Positions 24,666-36,685 of a DNA stretch of 64,000 nucleotides are shown here, piece by piece. The DNA lies in assembly GCA_018398575.1 (NCBI GenBank), contig JAGTXZ010000021.1:2480001-2544000 (forward strand). Reading direction: 5' to 3'. The notes under the pieces were generated by a model. That model saw nothing but the letters and a program-made list of their open reading frames with translations, was not told the DNA's origin and did not search any database. Each line of letters begins with the position of its first letter. Within the stretch, counting starts at the first letter, position 1. A program made the translations under genes and the position numbers. Origin of the DNA: Ampelomyces quisqualis (lineage: Eukaryota; Ascomycota; Dothideomycetes; Pleosporales; Phaeosphaeriaceae).

Positions 24666-25276
24666 GGCGTGGGAGGGTAAGTAGACGGGTGGTCACGGGT
24701 GGTGGAGGCCAGCCGGGGTCGACAAGAGGGAGACGAACATGGCAAGCGCAGCCGGGCGTGTGACTAAGCACCCGTAGAGCCGAATGCCTGATGCGGTAAA
24801 CAGCCCGATGATGCAGCAGCCCTCGAATGTCGATAGACGGGTGCCTGTCACGTGCCTGTATGCTCGGAACGGAGTAGGTACGGAGTATTGTGATGAGACA
24901 TGTACGACGATCCGCCTGTCATGTACTCGGGACCGTGGGCAGAGCTGTGTGCTGGTGCCATGTCTGGCCTGCATTGGTGGAGAGTAGGTGGTAAGTAGCT
25001 TAGGCTGGGTGGTACTCCGTACGCCGTACGCCGCACGCCGTCGTACTTCGCATGACCACCCAAAGTGCCTCCGCCCACCCCCTCCGATATCTCTTGACTC
25101 TGCACCCCTTCACCCAACACCGCCCAGGACGGATCCTTGGCCGCTGCCGCTGCCGCTGATAGCACCGACGCCCGCGGTGCGCGTGCATCTGCCTGTGCTG
25201 CCACCACCCAGGCCCGCAGCTGCCCCCTGCGCCCAACCTCGCAGACACACAGACACAGCGTCACCGCGCCAGCACC
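24666..25276. promoter_or_regulatory. Divergent promoter, G-patch gene and kin1
   Basis: 611 bp between opposite starts. It holds two exact copies of the 9-mer TACGGAGTA or its complement (24879-24887 and 25013-25021) and a CCGTACG-rich run at about 25017-25040. The kin1-proximal part is strongly C-rich, a common pattern of fungal leaders. Confidence 0.5.
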
Positions 25277-28200
25277 ATGGCCGCAGCAACGCCGTCCTCG
25301 CCCTCGGTAGTGCGCAACGCCTCCGCCCGCCGCCCGCCGCCTGCCGCCTCTGCCTCTGACCGCCCCCATCGTGCCCACAGCACCGCCTCGCGCCCCAGCA
25401 CCCACTCCCACTCCCACTCCCGCCAGCAGCAGGGCCTGAACGCCGTCGCCGCCCGGGACTGGGAGCACACCAACCTCGCCAACGACAGCGTGCGCCGCAG
25501 CGAAGCGAGAGACGGCCCCGTGCCCGCCCCACGCCGCACCGAGTCGAGCAGGCGAAGCCACGCGCGGTATGCGTCTGACGCGTCGACCGCATCCGCCATG
25601 CCTGTGAACGGAGTGGCTGCCGACGGCAGACCGGCGCACACACAGCAGGCCAACACCAAGCGGAGGACCACCATCACCGCGCCCAGCACGGGCACGTGGG
25701 CGCTGGGCAAGACGATTGGCGCCGGCAGCATGGGCAAGGTCAAGCTGGCCAAGCACGGGGAGACGGCCGAGCAGGTGCGTACTGCGCTGGCCCACCGCAC
25801 CGCACCGCGCCACACTGCTAATAGGACGACTAGGTGGCCGTCAAGATCGTCCCCCGACTGTCGCAGGACCAGCACCAGAGCGCGGCTGACCGAGAACGCG
25901 CAGACCACTCCAAAGAGGTCCGGACGGCGCGAGAAGCCGCCATTGTCAGCCTGCTCAACCACCCTTACATCTGCGGCATGAGAGACGTTGTGAGAACAAA
26001 CTACCACTGGTACATGCTGTTCGAGTTTGTGAATGGCGGCCAGATGCTCGACTACATCATCTCACACGGCCGGCTCAAGGAGAAGCAGGCCCGCAAATTT
26101 GCCCGGCAAATCGCCAGCGCCCTGGATTATTGCCACCGCAACAGCATCGTCCATCGCGACTTGAAGATTGAGAACATCCTCATCAGCAAGACGGGAGACA
26201 TTAAGATCATCGACTTTGGTCTCAGCAATCTTTTTTCCCCTCGCAGCCAGCTCAAGACCTTTTGCGGAAGTCTGTATTTTGCCGCCCCTGAACTTTTGCA
26301 GGCCAAACAGTACACAGGCCCCGAAGTCGACGTCTGGAGTTTCGGCATTGTCTTGTACGTCTTGGTCTGTGGCAAGGTGCCTTTTGACGACCAGAGCATG
26401 CCACAATTGCATGCCAAGATCAAGAAAGGGCATGTCGATTATCCACCGTGGCTGTCAGCTGGTAGTTGTACCTTTCTTCGCCCATTCGCAGCTGCTAATC
26501 AGCAACAGAGTGCCGGAGCCTGATTCATAGGATGTTGCAAACCGACCCCACACAGCGATTTACCTTGACAGAGATCATGAACCATCCTTGGCTTACAAAG
26601 GGTTTCAATAGCCCCCCTGAAAACTACTTGCCGCAGCGTGAACCCGTGCAGCTGCCATTGGACAAGGAAGTCGTCGATAAGATGACTGGTTTTGATTTCG
26701 GCACGGCCGAGTATATTACCGCTCAACTGACCGACGTTCTTCAGTCTGAGGAGTATCAGCGAGCTGTGCGTCTGGCTGCCCGGAGAACCACGGCCCAAAC
26801 GCCTGAGACTGAGAAAAAGCGCGGCATGTTCGACTTCTACAAAAGGCGCACCTCTATCTCCAGCAGGGAGCAATTGACAGCCTCGTCCTCGGAAGACATA
26901 CAGCGCGGAATGGACCCGGTCAATGCATACAGTCCTCTGCTATCGGTCTATTTCCTTGTCAAAGAGAAAAGGGATCGTGAATTGCAAGAAGCAGATCCTG
27001 GGGCTGTAGCCATGCCCGTCAGCCCCGGAGAGAAACCTCTCAAGATGCCTGACCTCCCAGCCCCGCCAGCTGCCTACACAAACACAGCCACTTACGAAAT
27101 GGCCGGTGAGAACCCTACCGGTGGAAGGTCGCGACCTAGGGCGCGGACGCACGGCGAAGATGAAGTGACAAACAGTCTGAAGAAAATAGATCTGAGCAAA
27201 CCACCAGGCTCCGTGTCACCGGCCATCATCTCGCCACCAACAGAGCAACCACGCAAAGAAGGTGCAGCTGCCGGTCTACTACGACGCTTTAGTACCAGAA
27301 AATACAGGGGTCACGACAAGGAGCGGCCCGAACAGCTGCTACCACCAGCTTTTGCTGTTTCTGGCCCTCCAGAGACCGCTAGCATTCCTAGGAAGAGCTT
27401 TAGCATTCGTAGACCCCGCGACAAGGACACTGGATCATCGTCACATCTGCAGGCAAGTGGAGCTAATCAGCCGGAGCTTCTGTCGCCCCTGAGTGGTGGA
27501 AACAGTGCTGCAAGAAAATTCAAGGCCCTTGGTCGCTCTACCAGTGTCAATTCAGCGGATTTGAGAAGGCGACTGAGTCGTAGAGGACGCTCATCAGAGG
27601 ATCCGGGCAATCCCCCACTAACGAGCGGATCGGACAGGTCGGACTTGAGTGCTCAAAAAGGAAGGATGATGAACGACGCTGCGTCAGAGGACCTCGCAAC
27701 TACTTCGCGTCCAGCAACAGCTTCTCGTGCGAAATCACTTGGGCATGCACGTCGGGAGAGCATACAGGCCAGGAGAGCACGAAGAGAACAAGCCAAGGAG
27801 GCCAATGTACCCGAGGAAACCGATGCAGAGCTTGCCCAGGCTCAAGTCGAGGCCAGCCGCAGTCCCGAAGTGAAACCGGTCTACCTCAAGGGTCTCTTCA
27901 GCGTATCGACAACCAGTAGCAAACCTCTTTCATACATTCGAAGCGATATAATTCGGGTACTAGATGGACTTGGTGTACAATGGGAAGAAATCAAGGGTGG
28001 GTTCAGCTGTCGACATTCGCCTAGCATCGACTTGCATAAAGTCATGGACTCGCCAGCCTCTCCGCCTTCAGTCAACCATCGGAGGAGGATCAGTTTCGGA
28101 GGGTTGATGGGAAGTGATAAAGACCGAGATGATTTTCGAGATCAGAACCGTGTACCTCGCACACCAAAATCGCGACAACGCCCATCTGGCGCGGATCGTA

Positions 28201-28460
28201 GCTTCACAAACACGGACGAATCCGATGCAAGCGAGGATCGAGACAGTCGGCGGCCACGGTCGGGTCGAGCAGTAGCCGCTGGTGAGACTTCCACACATGT
28301 GCAAAATGATATGGGTGGAAGTCTATTCTTGGTCTTCGAAATACTGATCGTCAAAGTGCCCTTGTTCTCCCTGCATGGCATCCAATTCAAGAAGGTGGAT
28401 GGGGGAACATGGCAGTACAAAAACATGGCCCAGAGGATCCTGTCGCAGCTACGATTGTAG
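25277..28460 (+). CDS. kin1: Kin1/PAR-1-type serine/threonine protein kinase
   Basis: Exons 25277-25774, 25834-26461 and 26509-28460 join through 59-bp and 47-bp introns to give 1025 residues. The kinase domain runs from about residue 141 to 405. Visible are the glycine loop GAGSMGKV, VAVK (Lys ~170), catalytic HRD (Asp ~275), DFG (~293-295) and an activation-loop KTFCGSLYFAAPELL with the LKB1-type Thr at ~308. A long Ser/Arg/Pro-rich linker with 14-3-3-like basic motifs follows. The last ~50 residues (FLVFEILIVKVPLF and KNMAQRILSQL) form a KA1 membrane-binding domain. Family members act at the plasma membrane in polarity, septation and wall integrity. A Ser/His-rich N-terminal extension is typical. 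The intron borders fall inside conserved kinase sequence, which supports them strongly. Confidence 0.95.
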
Positions 28461-29094
28461 GGACATGAGACGCAAGTATGGCGTTGTGGTTATTCTTTTC
28501 TATGACAAGCAGGCGTGGTCGGTTGAAGTATATTTCGTTTCCACGGATCAAATGTTCGATGATAAGATCGGTAAATTTACGTGTAGACAGTCGTACAGTG
28601 AACCGGAGGTTCAGCATTTCTATTCTTCTTGACATGTTCCTGACTCGCGACACCCACGTTCTATTGTGTGTGACCGAAACATCTGTCGCCATCGGATCAC
28701 TACAGCAGTGCAGTGAAAGCCCTCACCAAAGCTGGAGAAGCAACTTGATCTCGTGACTGGTTTTCTAAAACGTAGCCATGCGCTATCTATGTATTTGTCT
28801 CATGAATCCAGCCTGGACCAGGCTGGCAGAAACCGCTGCGCAGATCTCCGAAAGCTCGAGCTCCCGTAGGCGCCAAGCGCTTGGCCCCGCCCGTGGGGTC
28901 CATTCACGAACCTCACCTCTCGAGTGCTGCCTTAACAGTGTAAACCCACGGCGCAACTTCACCCTACGCCTACTCTTACCGCTAGCGCACCCAGCAATTG
29001 ACTATTTAGTCTACGCCCTACAGACCGCACTCCCTTCTCCTCCAAAAACAACAACTCCTGGACAACTCAGAGATACAACCAGCATCAGCAGCAA
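28461..29094. other. Intergenic, kin1 3' end and caf40 promoter
   Basis: 634 bp. No gene seen. The caf40-proximal part (28930-29090) is CA/CT-rich, as expected of a leader. Confidence 0.5.
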
Positions 29095-30376
29095 ATGCAA
29101 CATATCTTCACGCACCAGCAGCAGCAGTACCCGGGCGAGTGGTCTCAGGGTCACCATCAGCAGCCGCATCATCATGTAGGCCAGCATGGTCAGCTCCAGG
29201 CACAGGCGCAAGCCCAGGCACAGGCACAGGCTGCCGCCGCAGCAGCCGCCGCCGCCCAACAGCAGCACTACAATCGCATCGCCGCCGCCGGCAACAGTGG
29301 CACTACTCTACCGGGCAACAACATGATACCTCCTCGCGGGCCTGCCAACGATATCCAGGCGAACACGGAAATCGGCATGACGGAAGAGAACAAGCGCGTC
29401 CTGGACTGGATCGCGCAGCTGATGAAGCCAATGACACGCGAATCCGCTCTACTGGAGCTGAGCAAGAAGCGCGAACAAGTACCGGAGCTTGCCCTGATAC
29501 TGTGGCATTCGTTTGGTATGGATGCGCACCACGTGGCGCACTTCAACTCTGGCTAACACCAGCAGGCGTCATGGCTTCACTCCTGCAGGAGATAATCTCT
29601 GTCTACCCACTGCTCAACCCCTCGCAACTGACCGCAGCTGCCTCAAATCGCGTTTGTAACGCGCTTGCGTTACTGCAATGTGTAGCCTCTCACACGGAAA
29701 CCCGTGGCCTCTTTTTGAGTGGTAGGTAGCCTCGCAGTAAGCGCGGCGTGGGTATGCTGACATGTCTCAGCACACATTCCCCTCTTTCTCTATCCGTTCC
29801 TCAACACGACTTCAAAATCACGGCCGTTCGAATACCTCCGCCTTACTTCGCTCGGCGTAATTGGTGCGCTCGTCAAGAACGATTCCTCTGAGGTCATCAA
29901 CTTCCTCTTGACGACGGAAATCATTCCACTTTGCTTGCGCATCATGGAGACGGGATCCGAGCTCAGCAAAACCGTTGCCATCTTTATTGTACAAAAAATT
30001 CTCTTAGACGATATTGGCCTTGCATACATCTGCCAAACCTATGAGCGCTTCTATGCTGTCGGCACAGTTCTAAGCAACATGGTCGGCCAGCTCGTAGAGC
30101 AACAAACTGTTCGCCTGCTCAAGCACGTCGTTCGCTGCTTTCTTCGGTGCGTCTTTCTCTTTCTCGCGTCCTGACGTGAATGCTAATACTGCTAGTCTGA
30201 GTGATAATGCCCGTGCGCGAGAGGCTCTACGCCAATGTCTCCCCGAACCTCTTCGCGACGCGACTTTCTCCTCGGTCCTGCGTGACGATGCAGCCACGAA
30301 GCGCTGCCTTGCTCAGCTTTTGATAAACCTATCGGACAACGTTGATGCTGCCAACAACCAACAACTCATGCACTAG
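29095..30376 (+). CDS. caf40: CCR4-NOT subunit Caf40/Rcd1 (CNOT9)
   Basis: Four exons (29095-29515, 29566-29721, 29771-30146, 30196-30376) with introns of 50, 49 and 49 bp give 377 residues. After a Gln/His-rich N-terminus with a (Gln-Ala)n run and nine or so Ala residues, the conserved armadillo-like domain starts near residue 100. It holds MTEENKRVLDWIAQLM, then SVYPLLNPSQLTAAASNRVC, SKSRPFEYLRLTSLGVIGAL, LTTEIIPLCLRIMETGSEL and AYICQTYERFYAV. The protein binds nucleic acids and the NOT module of the CCR4-NOT deadenylase and links it to mRNA decay factors. The Gln-rich N-terminal extension is also seen in the yeast protein. All four junctions fall inside near-invariant sequence, so the model is firm. 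Confidence 0.96.
29196..29262 (+). repeat. CAGGCA microsatellite coding Gln-Ala run
   Basis: A simple-sequence stretch inside caf40 exon 1 encodes alternating Gln and Ala followed by a poly-Ala tract. It lies in the disordered N-terminus and is likely length-variable between strains. Confidence 0.7.
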
Positions 30377-31114
30377 CGAGGCTGGCCACCAGACACTCGG
30401 TGACACTCATTTCCACGGCTCCAAGCGTTCTGTAACCTATAGGCTTCGGCTTCTTCTCGATTTGGCGTCGGCCAAATCATGGCTTGATTCACTACATACC
30501 CCTTCGGTTGATTTAGGTTCGATTTGCATTTCTTGGACAACGGTGCGGCATGGGCGTTAGGAATACGGATGCGATACCCGTAGCAACAGTGTTTTGCATG
30601 TTCTACCTTCTCTATGCATCTTACTCACATCTATCGGCCCCAATTACTGGCCCGGAGTTATGGTCATTGCATGGCATGGTGCGTAAGAGCGGCGACTGAG
30701 GCTCGGAATGGAAAAGCGATTTGTAAAGTATTGCGATAGGGCGTTAGCACTTGGGCGCTGTATGAATACTATGGTTCATTGATGCACATTTCTTGCCACT
30801 GCACCCATGATTGGAATCCAAGATGTCTATGTGCGATACACACCTTGTCTTGATCTATATTTGTACTCATCGAATCACTTCCGCAGCCACAAGATGCGAT
30901 TACCTTCAGAAGTTGAGACTCTGCGGCGGTTGGCGATGGATGCCAAGCTATCAACCTTCGACCACTGGTGGCGCTTGCCTGGGCTTCAGCCGCTAAGATA
31001 AGATAAGCGACGGCTGCCACACCACCAAATTACTCGCCGCCCTCTGGTCCTTCTCTTCTCCAACCACTTACGCACCAGAGCCACCAAAGGAAACCTTGGG
31101 AGACACCAGCCAAA
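30377..31114. promoter_or_regulatory. caf40 3' region and uL1 gene promoter
   Basis: 738 bp without a gene. Overlapping GATAAG elements at 30997-31002 and 31002-31007 lie about 110 bp before the uL1 ATG, followed by a pyrimidine-rich stretch (31040-31070), a usual leader feature of highly expressed fungal genes. The link between GATAAG and regulation here is inference. Confidence 0.5.
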
Positions 31115-31873
31115 ATGTCGAAAATCTCTGTTGCCGGCGTCCGTACCAACGTCAAGGAGCTCCTTGAGTACTCCAACGAGACCAAGAAGCGCAACTTCGT
31201 CGAGACCGTCGAGCTCCAGATCGGCCTCAAGAACTATGACCCTCAGCGTGACAAGCGTTTCAGCGGAACTGTCAAGCTGCCCACTGTCCCTAGGCCCCGT
31301 ACGTCAAAAACTCACACAGAAGCACACTCCAAAGTTAACAGCATATTCCAGGCATGGCTCTTTGCGTCCTTGGTGACCAGCACGACATCGATCGTGCTAA
31401 GCATCACGGTGTCGATGCCATGAGCACTGATGTAAGCAATTTACGCGTGCGCACAGGTGAAGGTCTTACTGACTTTCTCGTAGGACTTGAAGAAGCTCAA
31501 CAAGAACAAGAAGCTCATCAAGAAGCTTGCGCGCAAGTACGATGCCTTCATCGCTTCCGACGCCTTGATCAAGCAGATCCCTCGTCTCCTCGGCCCCGGT
31601 CTTTCCAAGGCTGGAAAGTTTCCTACGCCCGTCTCCCACAACGAGGACCTCGCCAACAAGATGACCGAGGTCAAGTCCACCATCAAGTTCCAGTTGAAGA
31701 AGGTGCTGTGCATGGGTGTTGCTATCGGCAACGTTGGCATGACTGAGGACGAGCTGATTGGTAACATTATGTTGGCCATCAACTACCTCGTCTCCCTTCT
31801 CAAGAAGGGCTGGCAGAACGTGGGCTCGTTGACCATCAAGGCGACCATGAGCCCTCCCAAGCGTCTCTACTAG
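31115..31873 (+). CDS. rpl1: 60S ribosomal protein uL1 (L10a/Rpl1)
   Basis: Exons 31115-31298, 31352-31431 and 31484-31873 join (53-bp and 52-bp introns) to exactly 217 residues, the usual uL1 length. Hallmarks include FVETVELQIGLKNYDPQRDK, RFSGTVKLP, a KKYDAFIASDALIKQIPRLLGPGLSKAGKFP-type core (read here as several adjacent blocks) and the C-terminal KATMSPPKRLY. The protein forms the mobile L1 stalk of the large ribosomal subunit and helps release deacylated tRNA. Codon use is biased to C-ending codons, as expected of a highly expressed gene. Confidence 0.97.
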
Positions 31874-32824
31874 AGCCCCCTGGAGCGTTTTGCTGAGTTT
31901 ATGAGGCGACAAGTGTCGAAAGACGGCTTGTTATGACTGATGATCTCACGGAATCTCAACGGGAAGACCGGGCATTATAGTAGACCGAATTGCATGCATA
32001 AAGCCCAACAACAACATGCTGAAAGTTCAAATGAAATTTTGAATGCATATGTGAAAGTGTGAGTGTCCGTGCCGTGTCATCATGAAGTGGTACCCCCGGC
32101 GAAATCTCCTCTGTTCCCGTGAGAGCGCCGCTAGCTCAACGCCCGAACAAAAGCCGCTGACTAACTAGTGCATGGCCTCAGCGCCCTCTGGCGTACAAAA
32201 CCCTTCGCAACTCCGTCCTCGTCTTACTTTCCTTCATCATCAGTTGGTATACTACATGTACCGTAAACAATCGTGGCTCCGCGCAAGCGGCTTGCTGAGG
32301 GTTATTCTCACTTCTCCCGTGAATAGTCTTCCGTTCCCGGCCCCGTAGAAGGAAATCCGCCCGTCTTTCCTACCAATTGCACATCCGTGAAAAGATGGAT
32401 TGGAGTTGTGGGATGGTGTGGGACATGACACTGACCAACACGCGTTTGCGTTTGTTTGGCGTGTTTGTGCTTTGCGTGTCTGTTGTTTGCGTCCGGTGAG
32501 TCGAGGCTTGTGCACGAATTGGCTGGCTTTGTTGATGGGCGGACGGACAGTGCGTGTGCGTTGCCGAAGCGTTGTGATGTTTTCAAGTGGAGGTAGTCTT
32601 GAAGCGGCGCATCTGTCTGTGAGTGTGGGCAACTTGGAATTAGCGTAAATGCCTTTTGGCAAAGTGCACAGGAAAGACGTGGTTTAAAAGGGTTGCGGCT
32701 CGTGTATTTGTACGTTTGCGAGGGTGGTGATGTTCAGGCTACATGACCGGTAACAACACGCTTCAAGACCAATTGCAGACTCAAATCCTCAACGCGCCAT
32801 GTGTATGCTGAATTACTGTTCTCC
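31874..32824. other. Intergenic between uL1 and mix23 (convergent)
   Basis: 951 bp. The frame at 32252-32662 (minus, 136 codons) lacks recognisable features and its complement has an equally long frame, so I do not call it. The rest is likely 3' UTRs. Confidence 0.5.
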
Positions 32825-33459
32825 TCAGTCCCGTTGCGAAGTCCTCCACTTGTCGAACGCTTCCTCGGCAGACTCGTGGTTAGAACCGCATCGCTCGCCC
32901 AGCAAGCTCCAAGTCCTCATCCTTACAATCTTCTCCACTGCTCTCTCGTTCCGCATCAACATGGCCAGGCTCTCTGTACGTGCCTCTCGTGGGAAATAGC
33001 GCCCAGAGTATGGGTCCAATCGTTCGTTCACCGTTCGCTCCCTCGCCCTTACATCCTCGATCTGCCGCAACACGCTGTCTGGATCATCTGGATCTGGCGA
33101 TGTCGCAACGCCAGCGCAATAGTCTAGCACATCCGAGCGAACCGCCCAGCTTGGGTAGAGCACCTTCTCTTTGAACTGCTCACACTGCCCAGGCGGTAGT
33201 ATGCGCCCGGGGGCGCCCAACTGCCGACTACTCGTGGATGTAGGGTCAAACCCACGTTGTGAAGGTGTCAGTAAGGCGTTGAGATTTTGCGTGATCGAGT
33301 CGTCGATGGTGCCCCTGGAGATGCGAAGAAAGTCTGTCGGCCAGCTTGTGATTAGTTAGTGAGCTGATGGATAGAGTCGTGGGTCGCCAAACCTCGTAGT
33401 GCCGTCTGGTTGAAGCAGAACTGTGGCGTGAGGCGTGGAGCGGGTGACGGTTGGGACAT
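32825..33459 (-). CDS. mix23: Mix23/Cid2-family mitochondrial intermembrane space protein
   Basis: Exon 1 is 33459-33393 and exon 2 is 33333-32825 with a 59-bp intron (GTTTGG donor, CTAACTAA branch, CGACAG acceptor) giving 191 residues. The family signature spans the junction: FCFNQTALRDFLRISR, then TIDDSITQNLN, a conserved Cys in GQCEQF, DYC, and a C-terminal block with RNERAVEKIVRMRTW. Mix23 (human CCDC58; caffeine-induced death protein 2 in fission yeast) is a conserved intermembrane-space protein that promotes protein import. The donor is not consensus, but the frame and homology across the junction are convincing. It is divergent from the DNA ligase gene, 394 bp away. Confidence 0.87.
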
Positions 33460-33853
33460 TGTCGGCGAAGATGATGGCACGGGCGGTGGATGTAGAGGAG
33501 GAGACGCTGTTGACCAGAAATAGGACGCCAGATTGAAGGTCGCGTATGCAGTGTGTATCAGTGTGTATCAGTGTGCAGAATGCAAGAAGATGTTGCAGCC
33601 TGTAATGATGTCAGCACGGCTAGCGTACTTTCAACGCGAGGCAGGCGCGTCGCCGCGTCTGAACCGCACTGTGCTTCAAAGGCAACAGGACATGCTACTA
33701 CGCTTTGCTCCACTCTGCTCGACTGCAAGAACCCCCTTTTGCAAGCGCACCCATCATTTTCGGCCCTGCTTGCAGAGTGCCATTGCTCTTGTGTTACGCC
33801 GCAATTCTTATTTGTCGCGGACAGCAAGCGACAATAGTCCCACATCTGCCATC
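33460..33853. promoter_or_regulatory. Divergent promoter, mix23 and DNA ligase
   Basis: 394 bp between starts. A perfect 10-bp direct repeat (GTGTGTATCA twice, then GTGTG) lies at 33551-33575. No other motif stands out. Confidence 0.5.
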
Positions 33854-36685
33854 ATGGCGCCGAAGCAGGCGACTCTGGGGTACGTCAAGTCCTCTCAGAC
33901 TACTCTAGGGTGCGGTGACACCATGGGGTCGCATGTCGACTGCATTGGCGAGTACTGACATTCTCCATGCAGAAAGTTCTTCGGGAAGCCCAATGGTACG
34001 GCATCCAAGCAGCAATCCAAACTAGCGTTCTCGACGAAGCCAAAGAGCGAGGCAAAGGCCATAAAACCCAAGCAGGAGCTCGACTCATCCGCTGAGCAAG
34101 TCGACACAGATCCAGACTCGGCGGCTGAAGAAGCAGAAATCAAGCACAACGGCAAGGTCGAAGTCAGCAAAGGAGTGAAGAAAGAGGTCGACGATGCTCT
34201 CGAGGCAATGCAAATCGACAGCCCATCCTCGGAAACGGGCAAGAAGCGGCCAGCCAAAGAAGAGGAAGAAGACTCAGAAGATGAGCCGCCCTTGAAGCGT
34301 CAGCGAAGGAAGCCTACCAAATCGTCCGAAGTTGTGACGAAACCCAAGGCAGCACCCAAAAAATCGGAGAAAGCACCCGACAAGGAGAAGAAGGCCGCTA
34401 CAAAAGCAAAAGCCATTCAATCTGAAGATGACTCCAACGAGGGTGCTCCGCCAGCAACCACAGCGAAGGGCACGAAGGAGAAGAAGTCGCCGACACCCAT
34501 AGCGAATGACATGGATCATGGTCCTAAGGAGGAGCAAGAAGAAGTAGTGAGCTCTGACGAGGAGCCCGAGGAGATCAAGAAGGCGGCTCGCGAGAAAGTG
34601 CAAGCAACTCTGAAGTCCACCACAAAAGATCCATATCCGGACTGGAAAGCTGGCGACCCTGTGCCTTATGCTGCTCTCTGCACCACGTTTTCCAAAATTG
34701 AAATGACCACGAAGCGACTGGAGATACTCGCCCATTGCTCTCTGTTCCTACGCCAGGTCTTGCGCTTGACTCCGTCAGATCTACTCCCTACAACTCTACT
34801 CATGATCAACAAGCTCGCTGCCGACTACACAGGTGTCGAACTCGGTATTGGTGAATCTCTCATCAAGAAAGCCATTTCCGAAAGCACGGGACGTAGTTCG
34901 CAGCATATCAACAGCGACCACAATGAGATAGGCGACCTGGGTCTCGTAGCCGCAAAGAGTCGGTCAAAGCAACCCACCATGTTCAAGCCTAAGCCACTGA
35001 CCGTGCAGGGCGTCCATAAGGGGCTGCTGGCTATTGCTACCATTGAAGGACAGGGCGCACAAGGGCGAAAAGTTGATGGAATCAAGAAACTCCTCTCCGC
35101 AGCAGATGCACATAACGCTGGCAAGCACGTTGACATCGAGAAAGACAAAGGAGGGCCCAGCGAATCGAAATTCATTGTACGCACACTTGAGGGCAAGCTC
35201 CGATTGGGCCTCGCCGAGAGGACTGTCGTGGTTGCATTAGCGCAGGCTGTCATATTCCACGAGATGTCGCAGAAAGGCAAGACGCCTTCAACGGCAGATC
35301 TAGCCACGGGCGAGTCGACGCTCAAGACAGTGTATAGGTAAGCGGTAATAGGCTACAGACATTATATCCAGCTAACAATTATCCTCAGTGAGCTGCCGAG
35401 CTATGAGGTCATCATCCCCTCTATGCTTGAACACGGTATGCTTAATTTACGCGAGAATTGTAGACTCCAGCCAGGCGTACCTCTAAAGCCTATGCTTGCC
35501 AAGCCAACCAAATCTATCACTGAGGTCCTCGACCGATTTGAAGGCAAAGACTTCACGTGCGAATACAAATACGATGGAGAGCGGGCTCAAATCCACTTCG
35601 TGGCACATGATGCCGACATGGAAATGGCAACAGCAGCACCTTCTGCTGGTAAGAGTGATCGCGGGGTGTCGAATATCTTCTCCAGGAATTCAGAAGATCT
35701 CTCAAAAAAATACCCGGACATTCTCGCAAAGTTGCCTACGTGGGTTAAGGAGGGGACGAAAAGCTTCGTCCTAGACTGCGAGACCGTTGCCTGGGATATG
35801 GTGGAGAAGAAAGTGCTGCCGTTCCAGCAGCTCATGACGCGCAAGAGGAAAGATGTCAAAGTTGAGGACGTGAAAGTCAAGGTTTGTGTGTTCGCATTCG
35901 ACATATTGTACCTCAACGGCGAGGCCTTGGTCAATAAGTCCTTCCGTGAGCGCCGTGATCATCTCCAGGACGCCTTCATTCCAGCAGAGGGCGAGTTCGC
36001 CTTCGCAAAATACGGGAACACCAACGAGCTAGAGGAGATCCAGATTCTCCTTGAAGACTCTGTCAAAGCATCGTGCGAAGGACTCATGGTCAAGATGTTA
36101 GATGGGCCGGAGTCGTCGTATGAGCCTTCCAAGCGATCACAAAACTGGCTCAAAGTCAAAAAAGACTATCTTGCCGGCGTCGGTGACTCGCTTGATCTCG
36201 TGGTCTTGGGGGCGTATTATGGCAAAGGCAAACGCACGAGTTGGTACGGCGCCTTTTTACTCGCCTGCTACAACCCGAAGACACAGAACTATGAGTCGGT
36301 TTGCAACATTGGTACCGGATTTTCTGAAGCCGTTTTGGAAACACTACATCAGCAGCTTTCGGAGATAGTCATTGACCGGCCAAAGCCTTTCTACACCCAT
36401 TCAGTCGGCAACAAGGACCAGCCAGACGTGTGGTTTGAGCCACGCTACGTGTGGGAAGTCAAGACGGCGGACCTCACTTTATCGCCAAGATATCGAGCTG
36501 CAGCGGACGAGGTCTCCGGCGGTGGCAAGGGCATAAGTCTCCGTTTTCCCCGTTTCATACAGGAAAGGGATGACAAGAAGCCTGATCAGGCGTCTACGTC
36601 GAAGATGATCGCGGAGATGTACCATCGGCAAGAGAGCGTGTCGAAAACTAAGGGGCCTAGTGTTGACGATGATTTCGAGTACTAG
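33854..36685 (+). CDS. cdc9: ATP-dependent DNA ligase I
   Basis: Exons 33854-33909, 33973-35337 and 35389-36685 (63-bp and 51-bp introns) give 905 residues. Residues 15-22 (QTTLGKFF) form a PCNA-interacting PIP box, split by the first intron. A Lys/Glu-rich disordered region with KKRP-type nuclear signals follows to ~150. The ligase N-terminal domain starts near YAALCTTFSKIE. The adenylation domain has EYKYDGER with the AMP-accepting Lys at about 534, followed by later motifs (SFVLDCETVAWD, CEGLMVKML, NWLKVKKDYL) and an OB-fold ending near SLRFPRFIQERDDKKP. The enzyme seals Okazaki fragments and finishes excision repair. Budding yeast Cdc9 is shorter; the family core is complete here. The C-terminus ends shortly after the OB-fold with a short acidic tail. 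Confidence 0.96.

Noticed and set aside
24848..25813. 321-codon minus-strand frame
   Set aside because: Antisense to the GC-rich kin1 N-terminus and promoter; Arg/Gly/Val-rich composition typical of a shadow frame.
32252..32662. 136-codon minus-strand frame after the uL1 gene
   Set aside because: Frames of similar length exist in the other frames, no recognisable features, position fits 3' UTRs.
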